A stretch of 37,741 nucleotides of DNA, taken from the NCBI GenBank assembly GCA_035510695.1, contig DATKGO010000064.1, forward strand, positions 1 through 37,741. Direction: 5' to 3'. The DNA comes from DAIDHK01 sp035510695 (GTDB lineage: Bacteria; Patescibacteriota; Microgenomatia; Levybacterales; UBA12049). The translations under genes and the position numbers were made by a program. The notes beneath the pieces are model-generated. The model saw only the letters and a list, made by a program, of their open reading frames with translations. It had not been told where the DNA came from and made no database searches. Shown piece after piece: positions 7,628 through 15,707 of this stretch; the first letter of the stretch is position 1; every line of letters begins with the position of its first letter.

Positions 7628-8128
7628 TAACGCATTAGGAACAATAATTCTAAGCCTATTATTGATTATTCGAATATATACATCTCTATATTTTTTTTGT
7701 ATTTCTTTTTCTAAAATATCTACTTCAAGTTTCTGTGTCGGTCGTTGTGTATATGCAAGAAATTCATAGAGTGTCCCTTCAGGAGAACCATTATAAATGA
7801 GAATTGGTATATGTATATTTGTTGCTATTTTTTCAAATTGAACGACTACTTTTCTGATCTCTTTGTTGCTTGCGTGTATTAAGCTGTTTTTATAGAGGTG
7901 TGAAAATGGGTAATATTGTGTTATGTAACTGACGAAATTGTGATATTGAATTCCTAATTTAAAATAACTTAAACCAATATAATATTTTGCAGCCCAGGTA
8001 AATAGCTCCTTGTCTGTTATATTCTTCAAATCAGGTTTTGGAGACATAAGAAGATGCTGAAATAATCGTGTAATACGACCTTGTTCTAGCATCATCTTGA
8101 TAGGATCTATCTGTTCTAGTTCTGTCAT
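7616..8128 (-). CDS. 170-aa protein of unknown function, third gene of the RT operon
   Basis: No family recognised. The first 110 residues are helical and rich in aromatic residues (AAKYYIGLSYFKLGIQYHNF); the last 45 look alpha/beta (ILEKEIQKKYRDVYIRII, then RLRIIVPNALIYP). No signal peptide or TM helix. The start follows the stop of the nuclease gene by seven bases, so it is the distal gene of a three-gene unit with the reverse transcriptase. It could be the effector, a regulator or an immunity protein of that unit (inference). Confidence 0.7.
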   Translation of the reverse strand: MTELEQIDPIKMMLEQGRITRLFQHLLMSPKPDLKNITDKELFTWAAKYYIGLSYFKLGIQYHNFVSYITQYYPFSHLYKNSLIHASNKEIRKVVVQFEKIATNIHIPILIYNGSPEGTLYEFLAYTQRPTQKLEVDILEKEIQKKYRDVYIRIINNRLRIIVPNALIYP

Positions 8129-8135
8129 ACATAGA

Positions 8136-9623
8136 TCACGATAAGATTATTGAACGAAGTTGTTTGTATATCTCCACCATCGCGAGGGTATCAAGTTTGC
8201 AATATTTTTCAAGATCGCCTAGAATCTGCTCTTTCTCACTGTCCCGTTTTCCATCTAGTAATGCTTCCATCCAGAGTCTTTGGGCTCCGGCTCCTTCATG
8301 AATTCCTAATTCTTTATATGATAATTCAGTTACAAGTACCGGCAATACTTTTTTAATACTCGCACTTCCTCCGAAATCCTTGTGTACATACCAATCGCTA
8401 GAAAAGGGGATCATCAAATCGACAATCCGCGCGTTTACCTGTTCATAAAATGATGTAAATTCAGGTAATAGTTTCCCTAGAAGGCTATTGCAGGTTTTTT
8501 CAAAACTTTCATTCCAAACAATTACTGAACCCGTATCTCCAAGGTGAGTTTTGAGTGAATGACTCAATCCTTCTGCTGGATTCGAATTTTCTGTATGCAG
8601 ATACATGAAATGATCGAGTACGCCATCAGGAGAATTCAGTCTGTGCAATGAATATTGAAACGGGAGCTGTTGATAGGGGCGTAGACCGTCAAAATATGGA
8701 ACAACACTTGCAAGTGTTTCGTAATCCAGAAAATACAGAGGGAAAACAAGTTTGTTTAGAAATGTTTTTATTTCTGCGACATTGATAATTTCTTTATCTT
8801 GTTTTACGGCTTGTATCTGAAGTTTTTGTTTTTCACTTAATGGAAAACCATCATGCATATCTACAAGACGTTTAATCTTTAACTCTTCCAGTTTGCCGAT
8901 TGTATCGCTACTTACACGACAAAGATCGTAGATACTATAAGGATCAATAGTTACAAGTCCTCTATATATTTCAAGCCATTCCTTGAAAGAATCGGCCCGA
9001 GCCAGAGAAGGGGAGATATCCGGAATAGTAGGAGAAGACATAATTAGTAAAGCTTTCTGAATATTTTGTTTTGTTTCTTCCCGTTTTTCTTTGACAGTCT
9101 CGGTTATGTCTGAAATTGATGTAAGTTGTTTATAATCGATTGCGCCCCGCCGGACGTATTCGTTATTGACATGAATAACATAAATTTTATTTATTTTATA
9201 TCCACAACCCTCTAGAACTACCATTTGAAAAGCTAAATCCCACTCATGCTCCGGTTTGGCTCTCGTGGAAGATTTAATTTCATATAAATCAAGTGTATTT
9301 TCTCCAACTACTTTGACAACGTCACAGATACAAGTTATTTGATTATACTCAAACCGTCCCTGAAATATTGTCTTTGTGCCATCAGTTATGGCTTTAGTGG
9401 TACGTGTCGGTAGATCTAGATAAGAGTCGTAGTCCGTAAAACTAAGTCTTACTCCGTCGGGGAAGAGGTGCTGTGCATAAGATTCAAAGAGATTCCCTGC
9501 ATCAAAGATAGCCTGGGTATTATCATCAATCGGAGGAAGTTTCTTTTTGTCATGCTTTTTCAACCACAACCAGGCAGGGTGTTTGAGATAGAGTAGGTAG
9601 TCGGATTTAGAGAGTTGTGTCAT
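8136..9623 (-). CDS. DUF2779 protein: Cas4/RecB-like PD-(D/E)XK nuclease fused to a DnaQ-like DEDD exonuclease
   Basis: 495 aa. The N-terminus (LSKSDYLLYLKHPAWLWLKK) is the usual opening of Cas4/RecB-type nucleases. Catalytic set: D101 in CICDVV, E115-x-K117 in YEIKSS, then DLAFQ (Q about 133). The C-terminal half is RNase H-like: FLDYETL (D and E near 299/301), IVWNESFEKTC (about 368-378), ARIVDL (D about 401) and KYCKLDTLAM (Y/D about 473-477), the DEDDy exonuclease layout. PFQYSLHR is a DUF2779 hallmark. Both active sites look intact. The gene lies between a reverse transcriptase (24 nt upstream) and a small unknown protein (7 nt downstream), which favours a role in nucleic-acid processing with the RT. 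Confidence 0.85.
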   Translation of the reverse strand: MTQLSKSDYLLYLKHPAWLWLKKHDKKKLPPIDDNTQAIFDAGNLFESYAQHLFPDGVRLSFTDYDSYLDLPTRTTKAITDGTKTIFQGRFEYNQITCICDVVKVVGENTLDLYEIKSSTRAKPEHEWDLAFQMVVLEGCGYKINKIYVIHVNNEYVRRGAIDYKQLTSISDITETVKEKREETKQNIQKALLIMSSPTIPDISPSLARADSFKEWLEIYRGLVTIDPYSIYDLCRVSSDTIGKLEELKIKRLVDMHDGFPLSEKQKLQIQAVKQDKEIINVAEIKTFLNKLVFPLYFLDYETLASVVPYFDGLRPYQQLPFQYSLHRLNSPDGVLDHFMYLHTENSNPAEGLSHSLKTHLGDTGSVIVWNESFEKTCNSLLGKLLPEFTSFYEQVNARIVDLMIPFSSDWYVHKDFGGSASIKKVLPVLVTELSYKELGIHEGAGAQRLWMEALLDGKRDSEKEQILGDLEKYCKLDTLAMVEIYKQLRSIILS

Positions 9624-9647
9624 ATAATTATAATTATGCTACTGTTA

Positions 9648-11186
9648 TTAATTTTGACCTTTATCAAATACAGATAATGTTTTTGCAAGACTTTCTGTTA
9701 CACTTTCTTTTGGATTAATAAACAATTTTAAACTTAATGCGTCTTTAAAAAAATCTTGCTTTCCTTTGAGAATTGACATTACGAGTGGATTCAAGCTAAC
9801 TTTTTTATTGAGACTTTTCTCTACTTCTTTATAATTCAAGCCCAGAGACATATATTTCGAAAAGAATATATACCATATTACCTCATATTCTGACTCCTGA
9901 TTATTAGCTTTTTTGATTTCTTCCAAAACCAGTAACTTTATATCTTCCTTTAGGTTTCGGTGTACTCTAAAATTTTCCACAAATATCATTTCTATAATAG
10001 ACAACACATGACATAAAGCTTTAGGTGATTCTCTTTTAAGCAAAATAAGTAAAGAAAATGTTTTAGCAATTTCCTTATATTGTAATTCATTGTTTTTAGT
10101 TGTAAACCTTATTTTTAATTTATGTGAACTATCTAATAATTCACAAAGAAATTTTTCAATTATACTAGTACCTCGGTAAACCCTATGAATATCTAAAACT
10201 CTTAGAAGAGTTAACTCAAATGTTTTAAAGAGAATATTAGAATCATTTTTTAAAGAAGAGTCATAGTAATCTCTATCGTGTTTTCTATAGAGCCCTTGAG
10301 GAAGTTTCTCAATACATGTTTTTTCCTCGTTTATTAATAAGTTAAACTCCTCGAGCTCATCTCGTAAAGCCTTTATTATTTTGCTTGCATCTTCTTCGGT
10401 GTTGCACAAAAAACGATAATCGTCTTTAAAACGAGTCGCAACAAATTTAATATTTTGTGTTGCTAATCTCTTAGATATTCGTAAATCAACATCTGACAGA
10501 AGAATTTCTGCAATTAAATCACTGAGAGCTGAACCAATTGGTATGCCGTTTGTCCTTTTACCATTTGCGTATTGAAAAAATTTATCTATTTTTGAGCCAA
10601 ATAATTTCAACGAGTTTTGATCTTCTATCGATTCTTTTCGTCCATGAATTGCCCACGCAATACTATGAGTATATATAGATTTATAAAAGTTGGTAATGTC
10701 AGATTTTATAATGAAGTTATATTTATATGCATCGACAATTAAGTCTTTTTCGGCCATTTCCAGCCACTCATAGATTAACCTACCAGCTCTTAATTTACCA
10801 AGTGAACCAGATTTAGTAGTATCAATTGGGATAGGAAAGCTGTAAGAATGAATTTTTAAATCTTCATCAAATAATTTATCTGTTATGGTTTTCCAATTTT
10901 CGATCAAATAATAAACGATGTCATGATAGAGAAAAGGGTGTTGGATCGAAAAGACTCTTGAATATATATTGCTTTTGGGATATGAGATCTTGATTAACTC
11001 TTTACTTGTTTCAAGATTATAAGGTATTTTATTTAGTTTTAAATTATTAACTGTAAACGACGGAGGCAGTACGTTCTGTTCAGGATAGTAACCTTCATTG
11101 AGTAACCATGATGCAATTTCTTGTTTATCAATCTTTTCTAAAAACTTTTTTGTCAGCCTAGAATGATCTTCTATAAATGATTTCAT
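9648..11186 (-). CDS. Reverse transcriptase of the Abi/UG (defence-associated) type
   Basis: 512 aa. Palm motifs are in order: motif A FIIKSDITNFYKSIYTHSI (D163), motif B NGIPIGSALSDLIAEILL (214-230), and catalytic motif C RFKDDYRFLC with D255-D256, where group II and retroviral enzymes have YADD/YMDD. The Y-T-H-S-I-x-W-A stretch after motif A and a long helical C-terminal half (about 300-512) without maturase, thumb-X or endonuclease domain resemble abortive-infection and unknown-group RTs rather than group II intron or DGR RTs. It is first in an operon with a double-nuclease gene and a small protein, next to a site-specific recombinase. No retron-like msr/msd was seen in 11187-11355. Confidence 0.85.
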   Translation of the reverse strand: MKSFIEDHSRLTKKFLEKIDKQEIASWLLNEGYYPEQNVLPPSFTVNNLKLNKIPYNLETSKELIKISYPKSNIYSRVFSIQHPFLYHDIVYYLIENWKTITDKLFDEDLKIHSYSFPIPIDTTKSGSLGKLRAGRLIYEWLEMAEKDLIVDAYKYNFIIKSDITNFYKSIYTHSIAWAIHGRKESIEDQNSLKLFGSKIDKFFQYANGKRTNGIPIGSALSDLIAEILLSDVDLRISKRLATQNIKFVATRFKDDYRFLCNTEEDASKIIKALRDELEEFNLLINEEKTCIEKLPQGLYRKHDRDYYDSSLKNDSNILFKTFELTLLRVLDIHRVYRGTSIIEKFLCELLDSSHKLKIRFTTKNNELQYKEIAKTFSLLILLKRESPKALCHVLSIIEMIFVENFRVHRNLKEDIKLLVLEEIKKANNQESEYEVIWYIFFSKYMSLGLNYKEVEKSLNKKVSLNPLVMSILKGKQDFFKDALSLKLFINPKESVTESLAKTLSVFDKGQN

Positions 11187-11238
11187 ATATTATTTTTGGC
11201 TTTGGACTATTTCTAATGAGATCGATCAATGTCATATT

Positions 11239-11271
11239 TAACTTTCCTAAATTTACTTAACTTTTAACTTA
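11239..11271. repeat. Three TTAACTT heptamers in the RT/recombinase intergenic region
   Basis: Identical heptamers start at 11239, 11258 and 11265, all in the same orientation, between divergent RT and recombinase genes. They could be repeated binding sites; in AT-rich sequence chance is also possible. Confidence 0.35.
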
Positions 11272-11355
11272 AAGTCTTTTCATTTGAGGTTAATTAATTT
11301 ATAGAAATTATTTTCATAACTTCATCTCCATAATGATTACCTTATATAAACGGCG

Positions 11356-12902
11356 ATGTCGGGAAAAAAGCTATAATTTATCTTCGGGTTTCGACTGAAG
11401 AACAAGTTGAAAATTTTTCACTCGATACACAAGAAGAGCTATGTCGGAAAGAAGCAATAAAACGAGGATACGAAGTTATCGAGATATTTAAGGAAGAAGG
11501 TAAATCCGCTAAAACTATTGTTGGAAGACCTGTTCTTATAAATCTGCTTGAGTTTTGCCGCAAGAATCGGAGAAAAGTCCATGCGGTATTTATCTACCGA
11601 ATAGACCGAATTTCACGCCAGACACAGGATTACTTGGCCATCCGCAAAAAATTAGCCGAGAATGGTGTCATTATCATCTCAATCAATGAACCGACAGGAG
11701 ACAGCCCGACGGAAAAGCTTGTTGAAACAATTCTTGCCGGATTTGCGCAACTCGATAATGATATTAGGTCAGAAAGAACAAAAAATGGATTACGGGCACG
11801 TTTTAAGTCAGGGTTACTCTCAAAAAAAGCACCAATCGGATATGATATGCAGGCAGGATATGCAGTTAAAGATCCCAAAACTTTCGATAAAGTAAAAGAG
11901 GCTTGGGATTTGATGGCAACCGGAACTAAGAGTTTAAGAGAAATAGCAATTATCATGAATGATTGGGGACTGCGGGAAATAATACGTGGAAAAGAACATA
12001 TACTACGACCGCAAACGACAAACAGGATATTCCGCAATAAATTTTATATGGGCATGATAACTTCCCGTAAATATAATGAAGCAGTAAGAGGCCAGCACAT
12101 ACCTATGATTACGGAGGAACAATTTTATAAAGTACAGGCATTATTGGATGGAAGAAATACAAACCGGTTTGTTATAGGCAAGCGAAACTTTCAAAATATT
12201 GAATTTCCGCTGCGAAGACTGATTAAATGCGGGAAATGCGGTCAGGGTTTGACGGGAGGCTGGGCTACAGGCAAATGCGGAGGGAGATATGCATATTACT
12301 GGTGTTCTAAAAAATGTAATTATAAATGCATCAAAGTTTCTGTTCTAGAAGATACGGTATTAAATGTACTCAAAAACGAAGTCCAGCCGACAAATAAATG
12401 TATAGATCTGTTCATAGCTTTCTTATATAAAACCTACCATGAAAGACTTTCCCGATTACAGGCTATTCAAAGTGAAGCAGATCAGAATATAGAACACATT
12501 AAAGCACAGCGGCAACAGTTGGTTGAGAAAAACATGTCCGGTGTTTATTCAGATGAAATCTTTAAGGAACAAAACGCGATACTTGAAGAAAAACTAACAC
12601 GGGCAATGATAGTTAAAGATGATTCAATGCTTGATAAGTATAATATCGATGCTGTAACGACCTTTATTAAAACTTTACTTGCAGATTTAGGGGAAACATA
12701 TAAACGGTCTACAATTCCTCAGCTCAAAGTCATGCTGGGTTCAGTGTTCCCTTCAGGCGTCTCATGGAACTATGATGGAACACTAAACACCACGATTAGC
12801 CCGTTATATCAATCTATTCGACGCATTGAAAACAATAGCGTCCCCTTTGGTACCGCGAGGGAGACTCGAACTCCCACAACCTTTACGGTCGAGGGCTCTT
12901 AA
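11356..12902 (+). CDS. Large serine recombinase (integrase), needs a -1 frameshift at its start
   Basis: About 515 aa if ATG 11356 is joined by -1 slippage to the long frame. The product starts MSGKK-AIIYLRVSTEEQ with nucleophile Ser13, followed by FSLDTQEE and FIYRIDRISRQTQDYL of the resolvase domain, the recombinase domain (about 180-270), a zinc ribbon (KCGKCGQGL...WCSKKCNYKC) and a coiled coil. The long frame is open from 11337 but has no ATG, GTG or TTG before the catalytic Ser; the first in-frame ATG at 11634 would remove the active site. The final 18 codons lie antisense in tRNA-Leu, giving the tail GTARETRTPTTFTVEGS. It presumably inserts and excises the accessory region on its left. 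Confidence 0.82.
11364..11370 (+). promoter_or_regulatory. A-AAA-AAG slippery heptamer (candidate -1 recoding site)
   Basis: In the frame of ATG 11356 the codons are ATG TCG GGA AAA AAG CTA TAA, so A-AAA-AAG sits in the exact phase of the dnaX-type -1 heptamer, with a stop one codon later. Slippage enters the recombinase frame at GCT ATA ATT. A weak 5-bp stem, TCTTC (11381-11385) with GAAGA (11397-11401), lies 10 nt downstream. Confidence 0.55.
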
Positions 12903-12934
12903 GGCCCTTGTGTCTACCATTCCACCACCGCGGC
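12848..12934 (-). tRNA. tRNA-Leu (anticodon TAA), CCA encoded
   Basis: Minus strand, 87 nt. Acceptor GCCGCGG pairs with TCGCGGT (G-U at both ends), then discriminator A and encoded CCA (12848-12850). D-arm TGGTGGAATGGTAGACAC, anticodon stem AGGGC/GCCCT with loop CTTAAGA (TAA reads UUA/UUG), a long variable arm as in Leu tRNAs, and T-arm GGGAG-TTCGAGT-CTCCC. Its 3' half overlaps the end of the recombinase gene on the other strand, the arrangement of an integration site restoring the tRNA 3' end. Confidence 0.93.
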
Positions 12935-12968
12935 ATATTTAGTATTTTACGGTATTTGAGCCAGATAT

Positions 12969-13937
12969 TCAACCGTGGTGCGGGGGAGTAATGCCTTCCG
13001 ACTGCAAAGAATAATCCAAAAGCTTGATCATCTCATTTCTCCTATCCTCGCTATCCAACAATATACCCAATATTTTATGCCCGTCATAATCCAAATAGGT
13101 GACTAAACATAGCCCCGCCTCCGGTGTATAACCGGTTTTTAAACCCTTAACTCCCGGATAGGTGGAAATAAGATTGGTTTCATTGGTCATATCATATTCC
13201 TTGTGCGTGGCAGTTTGCGGAATATCGTAAGTGTAATTCTCACTAATATCAACCACTTGGGGAAAATTCTGCAGCATATAAGTGGTTATAACCAGCAAAT
13301 CATAAGCTGTCGTGTATTGATCACCGTCACCTTCCAAACCGGTAGGATTGGTAAAATGCGTGTCGGTTAAACCTAAAGCCTGCGCCTTTTCATTCATGGC
13401 TTTAATAAACGCGCTTCTGCCGCCCTGATAATTACCGGCAAGAGTTTCTGCCGCGTCATTTCCGGAATTAAGAAATACGCCGTAAAGCAGTTCATTCAAA
13501 GATAAAATTTCTCCGCTGCTTAAACCCATACTGTCCTCTCCCACAATATCCGATGAATCAACCACGTATTTATCATCCGATTTTTTATTTTCCAAAGCGA
13601 TAATTACCGTCATCAGCTTGGTCAAAGAGGCCATTGGCATACGCTCTTTGGGATTTTTAGACAACAAAGTTTTTCCTGTAGTTATGTCATACATCAAAAT
13701 TGAATGAGAGGTAAATGTGTTATCTTCCGCCGCGCTGGCGCTGGTTTGGCTAAGAAAAGGCAACCAAAGATCAAGCATACGTACTTGTGGATTCTGGGCT
13801 AGGGTTAGAAAATTAGGCAAAGGAGACACATAGGAAGAAAGATAGGAGAATTTATTTAAGGGAAAAAAATACCAGCCGGCCAAAGTTAATAAACCGGTAA
13901 GCAGTAAAATACAAAATGTGATCAAAAAATGACGCAT
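12969..13937 (-). CDS. D-alanyl-D-alanine carboxypeptidase (PBP5/DacA-like)
   Basis: 322 aa. A signal-anchor helix (about 4-24) is followed by a spacer and a serine-peptidase domain of the S11 family: SxxK motif S104-LTK (MASLTKLMTV), SxN motif S158-GN (LNSGNDAAE) and K267-TG (GLKTGYTPEAG). It trims the terminal D-Ala from peptidoglycan pentapeptides outside the membrane. The C-terminal amphipathic domain of full PBP5 is absent and the protein is short, so anchoring is through the N-terminus. It faces tRNA-Leu and marks the beginning of conserved chromosomal genes to the right of the recombinase. Confidence 0.93.
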   Translation of the reverse strand: MRHFLITFCILLLTGLLTLAGWYFFPLNKFSYLSSYVSPLPNFLTLAQNPQVRMLDLWLPFLSQTSASAAEDNTFTSHSILMYDITTGKTLLSKNPKERMPMASLTKLMTVIIALENKKSDDKYVVDSSDIVGEDSMGLSSGEILSLNELLYGVFLNSGNDAAETLAGNYQGGRSAFIKAMNEKAQALGLTDTHFTNPTGLEGDGDQYTTAYDLLVITTYMLQNFPQVVDISENYTYDIPQTATHKEYDMTNETNLISTYPGVKGLKTGYTPEAGLCLVTYLDYDGHKILGILLDSEDRRNEMIKLLDYSLQSEGITPPHHG

Positions 13938-14000
13938 AATTAGCCGTGAATATTAGGATAGCATATTTAAACTCATGAATGAAGTGCTATAATTTCAGGT

Positions 14001-14870
14001 ATGCAGAAAAAAGATTTGGTTATTTCTTTGATCAATTTCAACACCTTAGGCGTGCCGGTTCTCTCCAAGCATCTGACCGAACGCTACGTTACATTGGCCA
14101 CAACGATTGAGCAGCATACGGATGCGGACATTTTAACTTTTCAGGAAGTTCATACTTACGTTCATCTGCAGCTTTTACGCAAATTATTACCACATTTTCC
14201 TTATGTTATTTATAAAAAATTTATTTACGGACCCAAAGGCGGATTGGTAATTTTCTCCAAAATTCCGATTGAAACTAAACAATTTAACCAATTCAGTAAA
14301 AGAGGAAACATCCGTAACCGAACATTCTACGCGAGTTTAGTACGAACCGGCACCTTAGCCTGCAAATTAAAAGATTATCCCGTCTATATTCTTAATTCTT
14401 ATTTCACTACCAATCCCAATAATACCTGGATCATAACCAATCCTTTTTCGAAAATTCAGGAAACACAAATTCGCGACCTGGCAAATCTTATAAAAAAATT
14501 AAAGCAGAATAATGATGTAATTATTGTTACCGGTGATTTTAACTTTACCAAAACTTCATCTTCTTATGAATTATTTACCTCATTAACGCAAACCGAAGAT
14601 GTATTTAAGACATTTTCTTTGCCTACATATTTATTTGAACGCAAAATGCTTAAATTTGCCTGGCATGTCAAACTTCTTGACAGATTATTTGTCATAAACG
14701 CGAAAGAATCGGGACAAGTGGACTTTGTATTTCTTTCAGCCGACAAACAAAAGGTAAATGTTAAAGAAAAAAATTATATTTTTGCTGAAAAAATGAAATT
14801 GTTTAACGGTAAGGAAAGTTATCTATCCGATCATCTTGGTCTTTACGCAAAACTAGAGATTCATGTATAA
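14001..14870 (+). CDS. Endonuclease/exonuclease/phosphatase (EEP) family protein
   Basis: 289 aa, no signal peptide. EEP-fold motifs appear in order: ISLINFNTLG (N), DILTFQEVHTY (catalytic Glu), GGLVIFSKIPI, IIVTGDFNFT (Asp/Asn), VDFVFLSA and the terminal YLSDHLGLYAKL (Asp-His). This is the DNase I/sphingomyelinase-type metal-dependent phosphodiesterase fold; substrate (DNA, lipid or phosphoester) cannot be read. A TATAAT box at 13988-13993 ends seven bases before the ATG, so the mRNA is probably leaderless. uppP follows with its own TATAAT over this gene's stop codon. Confidence 0.88.
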   Translation: MQKKDLVISLINFNTLGVPVLSKHLTERYVTLATTIEQHTDADILTFQEVHTYVHLQLLRKLLPHFPYVIYKKFIYGPKGGLVIFSKIPIETKQFNQFSKRGNIRNRTFYASLVRTGTLACKLKDYPVYILNSYFTTNPNNTWIITNPFSKIQETQIRDLANLIKKLKQNNDVIIVTGDFNFTKTSSSYELFTSLTQTEDVFKTFSLPTYLFERKMLKFAWHVKLLDRLFVINAKESGQVDFVFLSADKQKVNVKEKNYIFAEKMKLFNGKESYLSDHLGLYAKLEIHV

Positions 14871-14893
14871 TGATTAAATAATCCAATAAACGA

Positions 14894-15667
14894 ATGAATT
14901 TCTTATACGCATTTATTCTCTCCGCAGTCGAAGGTATAACCGAATTTCTGCCTATTTCTTCCACCGGACACTTAATTCTCACATCTTATCTTTTGCAAAT
15001 TAAGGAAACGGATTTTGTGACCACGTTTCAAATTGTAATTCAAGTCGGAGCGATATTTGCCGTGGTATTTCTTTATTGGAAAGAATTTATAAAAGGAAAA
15101 GAAATCTGGTTGAGAATTTTGGCAGCTTTTCTACCCACTGCAATAGTAGGCTATGTGCTTTTTAAATTTATAAAAACAGTCTTGCTTGGCAGTGTACCGA
15201 CTGTTTTATGGTCTTTATTTATCGGCGGAATTGTTTTGATTCTTTTGGAAATGTATATAAAAAAGAAAGAGTTGCCGATTAAAAAAATCGAGCAAATGAC
15301 TTATTTCCAAGCCTTTTTGGTGGGCGTATCGCAATCATTCTCAGTTATTCCCGGAGTTTCCAGATCCGGCGCGACCATTTTCGGAGCGCTGCTGCAGGGA
15401 ATAAATAGAGAAACTGCGGTTGAATTTTCTTTTTTATTGGCAGTACCGACGATGATTGCGGCTACCGGACTGGATTTGGTCAAGTCAAACTTTTCTTTTA
15501 CAACAGGGGAAATTATGCTGTTAATTTTCGGTGTAATTGTCTCGTTTTTAACTGCCTTAGCTGCTGTTAAACTTTTCGTCACTTACATCAGTAAACATAC
15601 TTTCATCGCTTTCGCGGTTTACCGCATACTATTGGCAGTGGTTTTCTTCCTCTTTTTCTATCGATAA
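14894..15667 (+). CDS. uppP: Undecaprenyl-diphosphatase UppP (BacA)
   Basis: 257 aa integral membrane protein with about eight hydrophobic segments. The two active-site signatures are present: EGITEFLPISSTGHL (13-27) and PGVSRSGATIFGALL. It dephosphorylates undecaprenyl pyrophosphate so the lipid carrier can be reused for peptidoglycan and polysaccharide export, fitting the carboxypeptidase and glycosyltransferase genes nearby. A TATAAT at 14866-14871 overlaps the preceding stop codon, giving a short 5' leader. Confidence 0.96.
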   Translation: MNFLYAFILSAVEGITEFLPISSTGHLILTSYLLQIKETDFVTTFQIVIQVGAIFAVVFLYWKEFIKGKEIWLRILAAFLPTAIVGYVLFKFIKTVLLGSVPTVLWSLFIGGIVLILLEMYIKKKELPIKKIEQMTYFQAFLVGVSQSFSVIPGVSRSGATIFGALLQGINRETAVEFSFLLAVPTMIAATGLDLVKSNFSFTTGEIMLLIFGVIVSFLTALAAVKLFVTYISKHTFIAFAVYRILLAVVFFLFFYR

Positions 15668-15707
15668 ACCTCGAAATCATTAACTTACAACCAAATAATT
15701 ATAACTT

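Noticed and set aside
11187..11355. Possible retron-like msr/msd RNA upstream of the reverse transcriptase
   Set aside because: No long inverted repeat pair a1/a2 or stable stems; sequence is simple AT-rich with TTAACTT repeats.
12841..12902. Recombinase C-terminal residues as a real domain
   Set aside because: These codons are the antisense of tRNA-Leu, so their sequence reflects the tRNA, not protein selection.
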